64,000 nucleotides of DNA, from NCBI RefSeq assembly GCF_041240605.1, contig NZ_CP162487.1, positions 3,169,001-3,233,000 on the forward strand, read 5' to 3'. Below the pieces are notes generated by a model, which searched no databases, was not told the DNA's origin, and worked only from the letters and a program-made list of their open reading frames with translations. The stretch comes from Xanthomonas sp. DAR 80977 (lineage in GTDB: Bacteria > Pseudomonadota > Gammaproteobacteria > Xanthomonadales > Xanthomonadaceae). A program made the translations under genes and the position numbers. How positions within the stretch are numbered: the stretch's first letter is position 1; every line of letters begins with the position of its first letter. This document shows, in pieces, positions 52,278-60,348 of this stretch.

Positions 52278-53102
52278 CTAATCCGCCGGGTGCGCCCCGC
52301 CGGACGACGGATGGACGGTGTCGTAGATGGTCTTCGCCCCGGTGAAGGTCGGGTCCACGTCCTCTTCCTGGCCGTCCTGCCCGTGGTCGTTGTCGAGCCT
52401 CCAGCTGAACATGCCGCGCAAGCCGTTCTGCAGCGCATAGCTGGTCCAGGCGGCAGTGTCTTCGAGCGAGGTCTGCACGCCGCCGTTCTCGGTCGCCACC
52501 CCGCCCATCAGGATGTCGGCGCGCACTCCGGCCTGGATCCATACCTGTGCATCCTGCGGCGTGCCCAGCGACGAATAGTCCTGCAGTTCGGTGGCATCGA
52601 CGTACTGGTTGAACGCGGCCACCGCGCCATCGCCGTAGAGCCCGGCGGGACCGTCGCCCGGCCACGGCACCGACACCGCGATGCCGAGTCCGGCCGCCTT
52701 GAAGCTCGGGCCGAGCTGCGACAGCAGTTCCACCACCGAGGGCATGCCGTCGCCTTCGGCGTCGATGCTGATGCCGTTGAGCCCTTGCTGCTGCAGATAG
52801 GCCACGATGTTGGCGGTGGAGCGATTGGCGTTGTCGCGGTTGTCCGCCACCGTCGCCGCCAGGCCGGTGTCGCCCAGCCCGGCATAGACCAGCGCGGCCG
52901 GCGCCTGCGCCTTGAGCTGGGCGAGGTTCTGCGCCGCGTACTGCGCATTGAGGTCAAGCGTGTAGCCGTTGCCGGTCTGGACGAATTCGCCGAAGGCCAG
53001 GTTGTAGCGGCTGGCATAGCCCAGCGGCACCTTGCCTTGCGCTAGATTGTCGGCGCCGGTGCCGTTCCACGTGTCGTACCAGGTCGCGATCTCGAAGTTC
53101 AT
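52278..53102 (-). CDS. GH18-like (chitinase-fold) protein without signal peptide
   Basis: A 274-residue protein. ATG 53102 has AGGAG five bases upstream. It starts directly with a strand FEIATWYDTWNGTGADN, and the TIM-barrel pattern of GH18 proteins follows: PAALVYAGLGDTGLA, then GLNGISIDAEGDGMPSVVEL near 130-140, where the canonical DGxDxDxE is represented by NGISIDAEG with Asp and Glu kept, and later GIAVSVPWPGDGP, VDATELQDYSSLG, ADILMGGVATENGG and GLRGMFSWRLDNDHG near the end (the terminal barrel Trp). The chemistry could be chitinase- or endo-beta-N-acetylglucosaminidase-like, but no export signal is seen. Function uncertain. Confidence 0.68.
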   Translation of the reverse strand: MNFEIATWYDTWNGTGADNLAQGKVPLGYASRYNLAFGEFVQTGNGYTLDLNAQYAAQNLAQLKAQAPAALVYAGLGDTGLAATVADNRDNANRSTANIVAYLQQQGLNGISIDAEGDGMPSVVELLSQLGPSFKAAGLGIAVSVPWPGDGPAGLYGDGAVAAFNQYVDATELQDYSSLGTPQDAQVWIQAGVRADILMGGVATENGGVQTSLEDTAAWTSYALQNGLRGMFSWRLDNDHGQDGQEEDVDPTFTGAKTIYDTVHPSSGGAHPAD

Positions 53103-53288
53103 GGCTGCTCCTGCAGTGGCGAGGTGAGGGTGCGTAGTGCGTCGAGGGCGCCGGCATCCGCACATGCGATCGGCGCCGCGACCGCGTCGGCCGATGCCTC
53201 CGCGGCTCCTGCCCACGCCCGGCCGCTGCGGCTGCCACCCGCCTGCCCTGCCGCCGGTCTGCGCGCGATGCGACGCCCCCGGCCGAAC

Positions 53289-53725
53289 CTACAGCAGCTC
53301 GTCGCGCACGCGGTCGACACTGCGCGGCTTCGGAACAGGCATCCCAGTCGCCGCGCCGGCGCCCGCGTGCGCCGCTGCCGCCAACGTCGGTCGCCCACGG
53401 TCGCCAGGCCCTGCAGGCCGAAGCGTTCGCCGGCGCGGACCTGCAGCGACACCGCCAAGCCGCGCTCGCCGGCGCCGGATGGCAACGGCAGGGTCAGCGC
53501 CTGGCCCGCCTCGGCGGCGCCAACCGGCTTGCCGTCCAGCCACGCCCGGATCGGAACGCTGCCGCGGCCGACGCGCACGCGCCCGCCCTGGCGCTGCAGC
53601 GTCCGCCACGGCGTGAACAGGCAGCGGTACGGCCCATCGCCGTGCTCGCTGGAATGTCGCAAGAACCATCGCACGCGCAGTCGGCCTGCTCCCGCCCGCC
53701 CCTTGGCGTCCACCGGAACAGACAC
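53289..53725 (-). pseudogene. Possible degenerate or frameshifted coding remnant
   Basis: Between the GH18-like and monooxygenase genes a minus-strand frame from a GTG at 53725 looks protein-like for about 115 codons (RVRWFLRHSSEHGDGPYRC, PIRAWLDGKPVGAAEAGQAL, LAVSLQVRAGERFGLQGLA) with GC-rich third positions. After GDRRW at about 53380 that frame becomes Arg/Cys-rich and unlike protein, while another minus frame reads GMPVPKPRSVDRVRDELL and stops at 53289, so a frameshift is suspected. No ATG lies upstream before an in-frame stop. The first frame stays open to 53099, overlapping the GH18-like start. I do not recognise the family, and chance coding in a GC-rich spacer is possible. Confidence 0.35.
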
Positions 53726-53849
53726 CGCGCCAGCGCAGAAGCAGCGGCCGATTCAGCCACCTTCCTGGCCGAAACTGTCCGCTGCCGCAGCCGCCCGGCT
53801 GCCTACATTCGCCGCATGCCGCGTGGCATCCGCACAAGAAACACCGCAC

Positions 53850-55271
53850 ATGCAGACAAGCTCGCACTCGACCCAGGCGATCGACCGCTCCGACGCCACC
53901 TGCATCATCGGCGCCGGGCCCGGCGGGCTGAGCGCGGCGCGCGCGCTCAAGGCGCAGGGCCTGGACTACGATCAGTTCGAACGCCACAGCGACCTGGGCG
54001 GCCTGTGGGACACCCGCAACCCCGGTTCGCCGATCTACGCCTCCACCCACTTCATTTCCTCGCGCGACCTGTCGGCCTTCATCGGCCATCCGATGCCGCG
54101 CGACTATCCGGACTATCCGTCGCACCGGCAGATCCTGGCCTACCTGCACGGCTTTGCCGACAGCTTCGGCCTGCGCGACAGGATCCAGTTCGGCACGGCG
54201 GTACTGCAGATCCACAAGGACAGCGACGCGCGCTGGGTGGTGCAGCTGGCCGACGGCTTATGCAGGATCTACGGCGCCGTGGTCTGCGCCAGCGGCGTGA
54301 ACTGGGATCCGAACATGCCGCAGCTGGCCGGCCAGTTCGACGGCGAGGTACGCCATTCGGTCAGCTACAAGCACGGCGACGAGTTCCACGGCCTGCGCGT
54401 ACTGGTGCTGGGCGCCGGCAATTCGGGGGCCGACATCGCCTGCGACGCCGCCATCCACGCGCAGCGTGCCTTCATCAGCGTGCGCCGCGGCTACCACTTC
54501 ATCCCCAAGCACCTGATGGGCGTGCCGGTCGACCAGATCGCGGAAACCGGCCCGCACCTGCCGCTGTGGCTCGCCCGCCCCATTTTCGGCGGCCTGCTGC
54601 GCTTCATCAACGGCGACCTCACCCGCCTCGGCCTGCCCAGGCCCGACCACAAGCTGTTCGAGAGCCACCCGCTGCTCAACGCACAATTGCTGCACCACCT
54701 GCAGCACGGCAACATCGCGGTGAAGCCCGACATCGAACGGCTGCAGGGCCGGCACGTGCTGTTCAAGGACGGCTCGCAGGAAGAGATCGACCTGGTGCTG
54801 TGCGCCACCGGCTACAAATGGAGCTGCCCGTATGCGACGCAGTACTTCGCCTGGAGCGGCGGACGGCCGCAGATGTACCTGTCGATGTTCAACCGCACCC
54901 ACCGCAACCTGTTCGGCATCGGCTACCTGGAGACCAACTCCAGCGCCTACAAACTGTTCGACACCCAGGCGCACATGATCGCCTCGTACCTGAAGGCGCA
55001 ACGCACCGCTCCCGAGAGCGCCCGCCGCTTCGACGAGATCATCCGCAGCGACACGCCCGACCTCTCCGGCGGCATCCAGTTCGTGCAGTCGCAACGCCAT
55101 GCCGTCTACATCGAGGCGCATGCGTTCAAGGCCTATCTGCGCAAGCTGCGCCGGCGCATGGGCTGGGGCGAGCTGAGCGAGCGCATGTACGACCATCTCA
55201 GGACGCGGCCAGGGCATGGCGGCGCCACGCCCGCAGGCGCCTGCCGCAACGGCGAGGTGGCGCATGGCTGA
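53850..55271 (+). CDS. Flavin-containing monooxygenase (FMO/Baeyer-Villiger-like)
   Basis: A 473-residue cytoplasmic flavoenzyme. The FAD-binding motif CIIGAGPGGLSAARALKAQG is at about 18-37, followed by QFERHSDLGGLWDTRNPGSP. The NADPH-binding second Rossmann motif LVLGAGNSGADIACDAA is near 184-200, and the FMO-type region between them contains YPDYPSHRQILAYLHGFAD. The late LVLCATGYKWSCPY corresponds to the ATGY motif. It probably oxygenates a ketone or a soft nucleophile; the substrate is unknown. Its stop overlaps the SDR start by 8 bp, so both are made together, and an AraC regulator lies beyond. Start ATG 53850 lacks a clear Shine-Dalgarno. Confidence 0.87.
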   Translation: MQTSSHSTQAIDRSDATCIIGAGPGGLSAARALKAQGLDYDQFERHSDLGGLWDTRNPGSPIYASTHFISSRDLSAFIGHPMPRDYPDYPSHRQILAYLHGFADSFGLRDRIQFGTAVLQIHKDSDARWVVQLADGLCRIYGAVVCASGVNWDPNMPQLAGQFDGEVRHSVSYKHGDEFHGLRVLVLGAGNSGADIACDAAIHAQRAFISVRRGYHFIPKHLMGVPVDQIAETGPHLPLWLARPIFGGLLRFINGDLTRLGLPRPDHKLFESHPLLNAQLLHHLQHGNIAVKPDIERLQGRHVLFKDGSQEEIDLVLCATGYKWSCPYATQYFAWSGGRPQMYLSMFNRTHRNLFGIGYLETNSSAYKLFDTQAHMIASYLKAQRTAPESARRFDEIIRSDTPDLSGGIQFVQSQRHAVYIEAHAFKAYLRKLRRRMGWGELSERMYDHLRTRPGHGGATPAGACRNGEVAHG

Positions 55272-56154
55272 TCGCGCCGATCTCGCGGGCTGGAACGCGC
55301 TGGTCACCGGCGGCGCCGGCGGGTTGGGCCGGGCGATCGCCGCGCGGCTGATCCAGCGCGGCGTGCGCTGCCTGTTGGTGGACATCGACGCCGACGCCCT
55401 GGAGCGCGCCGTGCGCGCCCTGGGGCCGATGGCCACGCCGCACCTGGCCGACCTGACCGATCCCGCCGCGCGGCAAGCGCTGGTGCAGCGCGTGCACACG
55501 CACTGCGGCCGGCTGGACCTGCTGGTCAACAACGCCGGCATCGTCGGCACCACGCCGTTCGAGCAGCGCAGCCAGGATTCGATCCGCGGCGAGCTGGACC
55601 TCAACCTGATGGCGCCGCTGCTGCTCACCCACAGCCTGCTGCCGTTGCTGCACTGCGCCGGCGACGGGCGGGTGGTGAGCATCGTGTCGCTGGGCGGGAT
55701 GTTCCCGCTGCCCGAATCCACCGTGTACTCGGCCAGCAAGTTCGGCCTGCGCGGCGCCATGCTGTGCCTGGGGCTGGATGGCGCGCGGCTGGGGGTGCGG
55801 TTCTCGATCGTGAATCCTTCCGCCACCGAGACGCCCATGCTGATGCGCGAGGCCATCCACGGCGGCAACAAGCTGCAATTCATGGACCCGCCGCAGACAC
55901 CCGACGCGGTGGCGCTGCAGGTGCTGCGCTGCCTGGACGCGCCATGCCTGGAACGCTTCGTGCGCAGCAGCGAGTCGTGGAGCGTGCGCCTGGCCATGCT
56001 GTTGCCCAACCTGCTGGTGCGCGCGTTGCCGTGGTTCAGGCGCAGCGCCGAACGCGGGCACCAGCGCTACCTGGCCTCGCTGGTGCAGCGCGGCCTGGTA
56101 CGCCAGCGCGAGGGCGAGTGGGAACTGGTGTCCGACGCCAGCCACCGCACGTGA
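55264..56154 (+). CDS. Short-chain dehydrogenase/reductase
   Basis: A 296-residue classical SDR. Cofactor motif ALVTGGAGGLGRAIAARL (about 13-30) and the acidic VDIDAD after strand 2 indicate NAD(H) preference; NNAGIVG is at about 93, the catalytic Ser is in VSIVSLGG and Tyr/Lys in YSASKFG near 158-162, all present. The region after 200 (SATETPMLMREAIHGG, LLPNLLVRALPWFRR) suggests membrane association or a hydrophobic substrate. It overlaps the FMO gene by 8 bp, so a two-step oxidation of one lipophilic alcohol or ketone by the pair is a reasonable inference. The AraC gene beyond is convergent. Confidence 0.88.
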   Translation: MADRADLAGWNALVTGGAGGLGRAIAARLIQRGVRCLLVDIDADALERAVRALGPMATPHLADLTDPAARQALVQRVHTHCGRLDLLVNNAGIVGTTPFEQRSQDSIRGELDLNLMAPLLLTHSLLPLLHCAGDGRVVSIVSLGGMFPLPESTVYSASKFGLRGAMLCLGLDGARLGVRFSIVNPSATETPMLMREAIHGGNKLQFMDPPQTPDAVALQVLRCLDAPCLERFVRSSESWSVRLAMLLPNLLVRALPWFRRSAERGHQRYLASLVQRGLVRQREGEWELVSDASHRT

Positions 56155-56217
56155 ACGCGACCGGGCCGGACGCGCGGCGCGTGCCGCGCACTGCGCTTGG
56201 ACACGGCGGCCACGCGC

Positions 56218-57303
56218 TCAACCGCCGTTGCGAAATGCCTTCGGAGAAGTACCCGACCAGCGCTGGAACGCCCGCCGGAAGGTCCGCGCGTCGGCATAGC
56301 CCACCGCCTGCGCCACGTCGGCAACGCGCATGCCGGAGTTCTTCAGCAGGTCCTGCGCGCGTTCGTACAGCGCGGCGTCGCGCAACGCGCGGTAACCCAC
56401 CGATTGCGCGCCCAGCCGGCGCCGCAGGGTGCGCTCGCTGAGGTTGGCCTGCCGTGCCAGTTCGGGCTGGCGCGGCGGCGCCTCGGCGCCGGCGCGCAGG
56501 CGCATGGCGATGGACTCGATCAGGTCGTTGCGTGCGGCGGAGCGCTGGATCAGCGTGTTGAGCTGCTGCCGCAGCAGCCCGCAGGTGATGCGGTCGTAGC
56601 CGGGCAGCCGCGTCGCCAGCCACTTCGCGTCCAGGCTCATCCTGTTCCTGCCGGTGTCGAAGCGCACCGGGCAACGGAAGAAGCGCGCATACGCTGGCGC
56701 CTGCGCCGGCTTGGCGAAGGCGAACTCCACGCAGCGCGGCCTGATCTCGGGGCCGACCATGCAGCGACTGACATTGAGCGCGCTGGCGAACGCTTCCTCG
56801 ATCAGGTACGGCTCGATCTCCAGGTCGAACACGTGCGGCATGAGCTCGATCGCGACCTCGCGTCCCTGCTGCTCGAAGCGGTGGTGCATCATCGCGCCCG
56901 CTTCGTTCTGGTGCGCAAGGCCATAGCCGATGGCCTCGCCGAAGGTCTCGCAGGTCAGCATGGCGAGCCCCGCCAGTCCCCAGGACACCGGGGTTTGCCG
57001 CATGCCGGCAGCCAGTCCCATGGAGGCGTCGCCGAGCAAGGCCCTGGCCCGCAGGATCAGCGAGCGGACCTGGTGATAGGACAGCAGCAGGTCGCGGTCG
57101 TGCAGGTCCTGGTAGGTGAACCCGAGTCCCCTGCACAACCGCTCCGGCGGCAGCGCGCGATCCTCGACCAGGCCCAGCATGGACCGCACCGCATTGGGAA
57201 CGATGTTGGCGGTCCGATGCGATTCGGACAGGGCGAAGCGCTTCTTGGACGCAGCAGCGGGATGCGGGAATGCCATCGTTCTTTGCACCGAAGAGGACGT
57301 CAT
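56218..57303 (-). CDS. AraC-family regulator (arabinose-binding-like N-terminus, OruR/ArgR type)
   Basis: A 361-residue regulator. The N-terminal three quarters resemble the AraC_binding_2-like or ligand-binding domain of FMO/fatty-acid-linked regulators (PPERLCRGLGFTYQDLHDRD, ILRARALLGDASMGLAAG, GYGLAHQNEAGAM). The C-terminal DNA-binding domain has two helix-turn-helix units: LARQANLSERTLRRRLGAQ and VADVAQAVGYADARTFRRAF, the second closing with WSGTSPKAFR. ATG 57303 is used; ATG 57276 is also possible, and neither has a clear Shine-Dalgarno. The gene converges on the SDR/FMO pair across 63 bp and is the likely controller, though its binding site would lie upstream of FMO. Confidence 0.87.
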   Translation of the reverse strand: MTSSSVQRTMAFPHPAAASKKRFALSESHRTANIVPNAVRSMLGLVEDRALPPERLCRGLGFTYQDLHDRDLLLSYHQVRSLILRARALLGDASMGLAAGMRQTPVSWGLAGLAMLTCETFGEAIGYGLAHQNEAGAMMHHRFEQQGREVAIELMPHVFDLEIEPYLIEEAFASALNVSRCMVGPEIRPRCVEFAFAKPAQAPAYARFFRCPVRFDTGRNRMSLDAKWLATRLPGYDRITCGLLRQQLNTLIQRSAARNDLIESIAMRLRAGAEAPPRQPELARQANLSERTLRRRLGAQSVGYRALRDAALYERAQDLLKNSGMRVADVAQAVGYADARTFRRAFQRWSGTSPKAFRNGG

Positions 57304-57498
57304 GCTGCGACCGGCCGGAACCGAACCGCCGGTGCGCGTCCTAGAGTAGCGTGCCGCCGACTCGCGGCATGTCCGGCGCAGAACGCTCGTCTCGGCGGTC
57401 CATGGCCAGCGCCCAGGACCAGGCGCGGCGGCTGACCGGCACGCGGCGACCGGCGTCCGGGCAACGGCGCACGGCAGTGCCGGCCCGCCACGCGCGGG

Positions 57499-57966
57499 TC
57501 ATTCGCATTCGAATGCCGCGTCCACGATCACGTGCCTGACGCTGTCGTTGCGTGCGGTGGCCGTGCAGGATCTCGCCGCGTCGCTGATGCGCTTGTAGAT
57601 CTGCACCTTGCCGGCGGCGCCGTACTCGCAGACCGCATAGGTTCCGTGCGGATCCGGGCGCTCGAATCTCCAGACGGACCGCGCGACCCCGGAGGCCGGC
57701 TCCTCGCTGTCGCTGTCCGGCACCAGCGAAGCCAGCTCGCGCGGATGTCCCGAGAACACGCCCATGGAGAAGAACGGCAGCGGCTGCCCGCCCTCGAAGG
57801 CCATCCCGGCGCCCTCCGGCAGATCCGGACTCTGCAGCACGGCGCCGGAGACGCGCAGCGTCTGCGGACACCGCAACGTCTCCTTGGCCAAGGCCGGCAT
57901 GCCGAAAGACAGACAGGCCAGGAAGAACCACCACCGCGCAGTTGCTGAAACGCGCTTCGGAAACAT
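57499..57966 (-). CDS. STY0301-like exported protein of unknown function
   Basis: A 155-residue secreted protein. ATG 57966 has GAGGGG several bases upstream and gives the signal MFPKRVSATARWWFFLACLSFGMPALA. The mature chain starts KETLRCPQTLRVSG, with VFSGHPRELASLVPDSDS in the middle and WRFERPDPHGTYAVCEYGAAG and ARSCTATARN in the C-terminal half; the Trp...Cys-x-Tyr...Cys pattern is what I associate with STY0301-family proteins. Three Cys in the mature protein plus one at the end could form disulfides. No biochemical role is known. It is monocistronic, between the AraC gene and the NodT gene, both on the same strand. Confidence 0.65.
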   Translation of the reverse strand: MFPKRVSATARWWFFLACLSFGMPALAKETLRCPQTLRVSGAVLQSPDLPEGAGMAFEGGQPLPFFSMGVFSGHPRELASLVPDSDSEEPASGVARSVWRFERPDPHGTYAVCEYGAAGKVQIYKRISDAARSCTATARNDSVRHVIVDAAFECE

Positions 57967-58106
57967 GCGGATTCCCCTCGATGCAATGGCTCGGCGGGCA
58001 GGAACAGAACGTGGCGACAGGCGCCCGGGCGGATACGACCGCGACAGGATACCGGTCTCGCACTCCGCCAGGCCGACGCACGCCGCGTTGCCTGCTCGCA
58101 TCTGGA

Positions 58107-59570
58107 TCAGCGCGTCGCCATCGCTGCGGGCGCCACCGGTTCCCAGCCGCCGCCCAGCGCCTTGAATGCAGCCACGGCCGCGCGCGCCGATTCGGTCTGC
58201 GCCTGCGCCCTCGCATCGGACGCCTGCAGGAGAGAATCGTCGGCCTGCAGCACGTCGATCAGGCTGGCGGCGCCACGTTGATACGCCGCGAACGAGGACG
58301 CCCTGGCGCGGGACAGCGCGGCCTCCCCCTGCGTCAAGCTGGCGGCCTGCTGCCCACGGTTGAGCAGTGCCGAGAAGGCGGTTTCGACGTCCTCGGTCGC
58401 ACGCAGCACGGCCTGGCGGTACGCCGCCAATGCCTCGGCATCCTGGCCCTTCGCGAGCCCGATCTGCGCGTTGATGCGGCCGAAGTCGAAAAGACGCCAG
58501 CGCAATCCCAGAATGCCTGCCGATTGGCTCGCGCCACTGGTGAACAGGTTGCCGCTGGAGACCGCCGTGGCGCTTCCCAGCATCCCGCTCAGCGAGAACT
58601 TGGGGTAGTACTCGGCGATCGCCTCGCCGATCCTGGCGTTGGTCGCCGCAAGCCGCCGTTCCGCAACGATGAGGTCGGGGCGTCGCTGCAACAGCTCGGC
58701 CGGGGAACCCATCGCCGCGATCCGCGGCGTCGCCGGAATCGGTGCGACGGCTTCGAGGTCGGCCCGATGCGTCCCCGGCGGGACGCCCAGCACCACGTCG
58801 AGCGCGTTCATGGCGGCGTCCAGGCCCATCTGCAGCACCGGAACGGTCGCCTGCACCCGTGCCAGCGCCCCTTCGGTCTGCCGCAGCTGATACTCGGCGG
58901 CCAGGCCCTTGCCGTACAGCAGCTGGACTTTCGCCAGCAGGTCCTGCTGGGTCTTGACCTGCCGCTGGGCGATGTCCAGGCGGGCCTGCAACCCGCGGAT
59001 GGCGATGTAGATGTCCGCCGTCTGTGCGGCCACGGCCAACCGCGTCGCCATGGCGCCGGCTTGCGAGGCCTGGTAGTCGGCCAGCGCCGCCTGCCGGCCA
59101 CGCCGCAGTCCGCCGAACACATCCACTTCCCAGCCCGCCTCGAGGTCGGCCTCGTAGGCATTCCCCCAGCGATCGTATCCGGGCGTGCTGGCGAGCACCT
59201 GGCCCAGCGGGGTCTCCAGCGACTGGCGAGCGCGGGCGGCCGAAGCGCTGACCGCTCCCGAGGGGAGCAGGGCCGCGTTGGCCGCACCGAGCCCGGCGCG
59301 TGCCTGGGCGACGCGGGCGCCCGCCTGCGCCAGGTCCAGGTTCTGCTCCAGCGCCAAGGACACCAGGCGCGTCAGCAGCGGATCGTCGAAGCCTTGCCAC
59401 CATGCCGTCAGTTCGGCCGCCGGCGGGCTCTCGCCTTGCCCAGGCTGCGCTTGCCCGATGTAGTGGCTGGGGAGCGGCGCGTCGGGACGGCGGTAGTCGG
59501 GGCCGACCGCACAGCCGGCCATCACGCTGGCGCAAAGCAGCGAAAGAACAAGAGAGCGACGGGGCAGCAT
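58107..59570 (-). CDS. NodT-family outer-membrane efflux lipoprotein (RND partner)
   Basis: A 487-residue outer-membrane factor with a lipoprotein signal MLPRRSLVLSLLCASVMAGC (lipobox MAGC, Cys20) and AGGA five bases before the start. OMF blocks include VGPDYRRPDAPLP right after the lipidation site, ELTAWWQGFDDPLLTRLV in the first half, GWEVDVFGGLRRGRQAA, and SPAELLQRRPDLIVAERRL and LRWRLFDFGRINAQI in the second half. It forms the outer channel for the RND pump on the other side of the regulator. It is divergent from tetR, and an inverted repeat at 59595-59618 lies in the spacer, 25 bp upstream of its start. Confidence 0.92.
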   Translation of the reverse strand: MLPRRSLVLSLLCASVMAGCAVGPDYRRPDAPLPSHYIGQAQPGQGESPPAAELTAWWQGFDDPLLTRLVSLALEQNLDLAQAGARVAQARAGLGAANAALLPSGAVSASAARARQSLETPLGQVLASTPGYDRWGNAYEADLEAGWEVDVFGGLRRGRQAALADYQASQAGAMATRLAVAAQTADIYIAIRGLQARLDIAQRQVKTQQDLLAKVQLLYGKGLAAEYQLRQTEGALARVQATVPVLQMGLDAAMNALDVVLGVPPGTHRADLEAVAPIPATPRIAAMGSPAELLQRRPDLIVAERRLAATNARIGEAIAEYYPKFSLSGMLGSATAVSSGNLFTSGASQSAGILGLRWRLFDFGRINAQIGLAKGQDAEALAAYRQAVLRATEDVETAFSALLNRGQQAASLTQGEAALSRARASSFAAYQRGAASLIDVLQADDSLLQASDARAQAQTESARAAVAAFKALGGGWEPVAPAAMATR

Positions 59571-59594
59571 GATGATCCTGGAAGGCCATTCGAT

Positions 59595-59618
59595 GTGACC
59601 ATAGTACAAAATGGTCAC
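59595..59618. promoter_or_regulatory. TetR operator between NodT gene and tetR
   Basis: GTGACCAT-N8-ATGGTCAC is a perfect inverted repeat with 8-bp arms and an 8-bp centre (AGTACAAA). A near copy with the same spacing lies at 60284-60307. On the minus strand a consensus TTGACA -35 (59633-59638) stands just upstream, so the operator covers the -10 region of the NodT promoter. The neighbouring TetR is the expected ligand. Confidence 0.75.
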
Positions 59619-59656
59619 TCGTTGTCAATCCACACCCTGCGCGCTAAGCTGCGGCG

Positions 59657-60274
59657 ATGACCAAGACACCTTCTCCCGCGCCCCAGCTCAGGGGGCCTTC
59701 GGATCATGATGTGCGAGACCAGATCGTCGAGGCGGCGACCGAATACTTCGGCCTTTACGGTTACGAGAAGACGACCGTCTCCGACCTGGCGAAAGCGATC
59801 GGTTTTTCCAAGGCGTACATCTACAAGTTCTTCGACTCCAAGCAGGCGATCGGCGAGGTCATCTGCTCCAATCGGCTCAGCGCGATCATGGCCGCCGTCG
59901 ACCAGGCGGTCGTCGGCGTCGCTTCCGCGCCCGAGCGCCTGCGGCGCGTGTTCAAGGCATTGGTGGAGGCTGGCAGCGAGCTGTTTTTCGACGACCGCAA
60001 GCTCTACGACATCGCCAGAACCTCGGCCGCCGAATCCTGGCCCTCCGCGCGCGCCTACGAAGAGCACATCAAGGCGCTCGTCCTGCAGATCGTGCGCGAC
60101 GGCCGCGAAGCCGGTGAATTCGAGCGCAAGACCCCGCTGGACGAGACCGCCAGCGCCATCTACCTGGTCATGCGCCCGTTCATCAATCCGCTGTTGCTGC
60201 AGCACAACCTGGACAACGCCGCCGAGGCGACGACCCAGTTGTCCAACCTGATCTTGCGCAGCCTGTCGCCGTGA
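59657..60274 (+). CDS. TetR-family repressor of RND efflux operon
   Basis: A 205-residue TetR regulator. The N-terminal DNA-binding domain is IVEAATEYFGLYGYEKTTVS through LAKAIGFSKAYIYKFFDSKQ (about 23-65), followed by the all-helical ligand domain with a C-terminal region LVMRPFINPLLLQ typical of the AcrR-like group. It sits between a divergent NodT gene and a co-directional MFP-RND operon. The two matching inverted repeats, one on each side of the gene, suggest that it represses the NodT/tetR region and the pump operon. Inducer unknown. Confidence 0.9.
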   Translation: MTKTPSPAPQLRGPSDHDVRDQIVEAATEYFGLYGYEKTTVSDLAKAIGFSKAYIYKFFDSKQAIGEVICSNRLSAIMAAVDQAVVGVASAPERLRRVFKALVEAGSELFFDDRKLYDIARTSAAESWPSARAYEEHIKALVLQIVRDGREAGEFERKTPLDETASAIYLVMRPFINPLLLQHNLDNAAEATTQLSNLILRSLSP

Positions 60275-60283
60275 ACTTTGCAT

Positions 60284-60307
60284 GTGACTATTGACTAAAT
60301 TGGTCAC
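60284..60307. promoter_or_regulatory. TetR operator upstream of MFP-RND operon
   Basis: GTGACTAT-N8-TTGGTCAC has the same 8-8-8 layout as the site at 59595-59618, with two mismatched arm positions. It overlaps the -35 of the pump promoter. Confidence 0.7.
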
Positions 60308-60318
60308 AAGAATAGAAT
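60291..60318 (+). promoter_or_regulatory. Promoter of MFP-RND operon
   Basis: TTGACT (60291-60296), 16 bp, TAGAAT (60313-60318): five of six matches to consensus in each hexamer. The MFP start is about 30 bp downstream and carries AGGAAGGG. The operator covers the -35, so bound TetR would exclude RNA polymerase. Confidence 0.75.
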
Positions 60319-60348
60319 GGGCACCCTATCCCGTCAGGAAGGGTTCCC

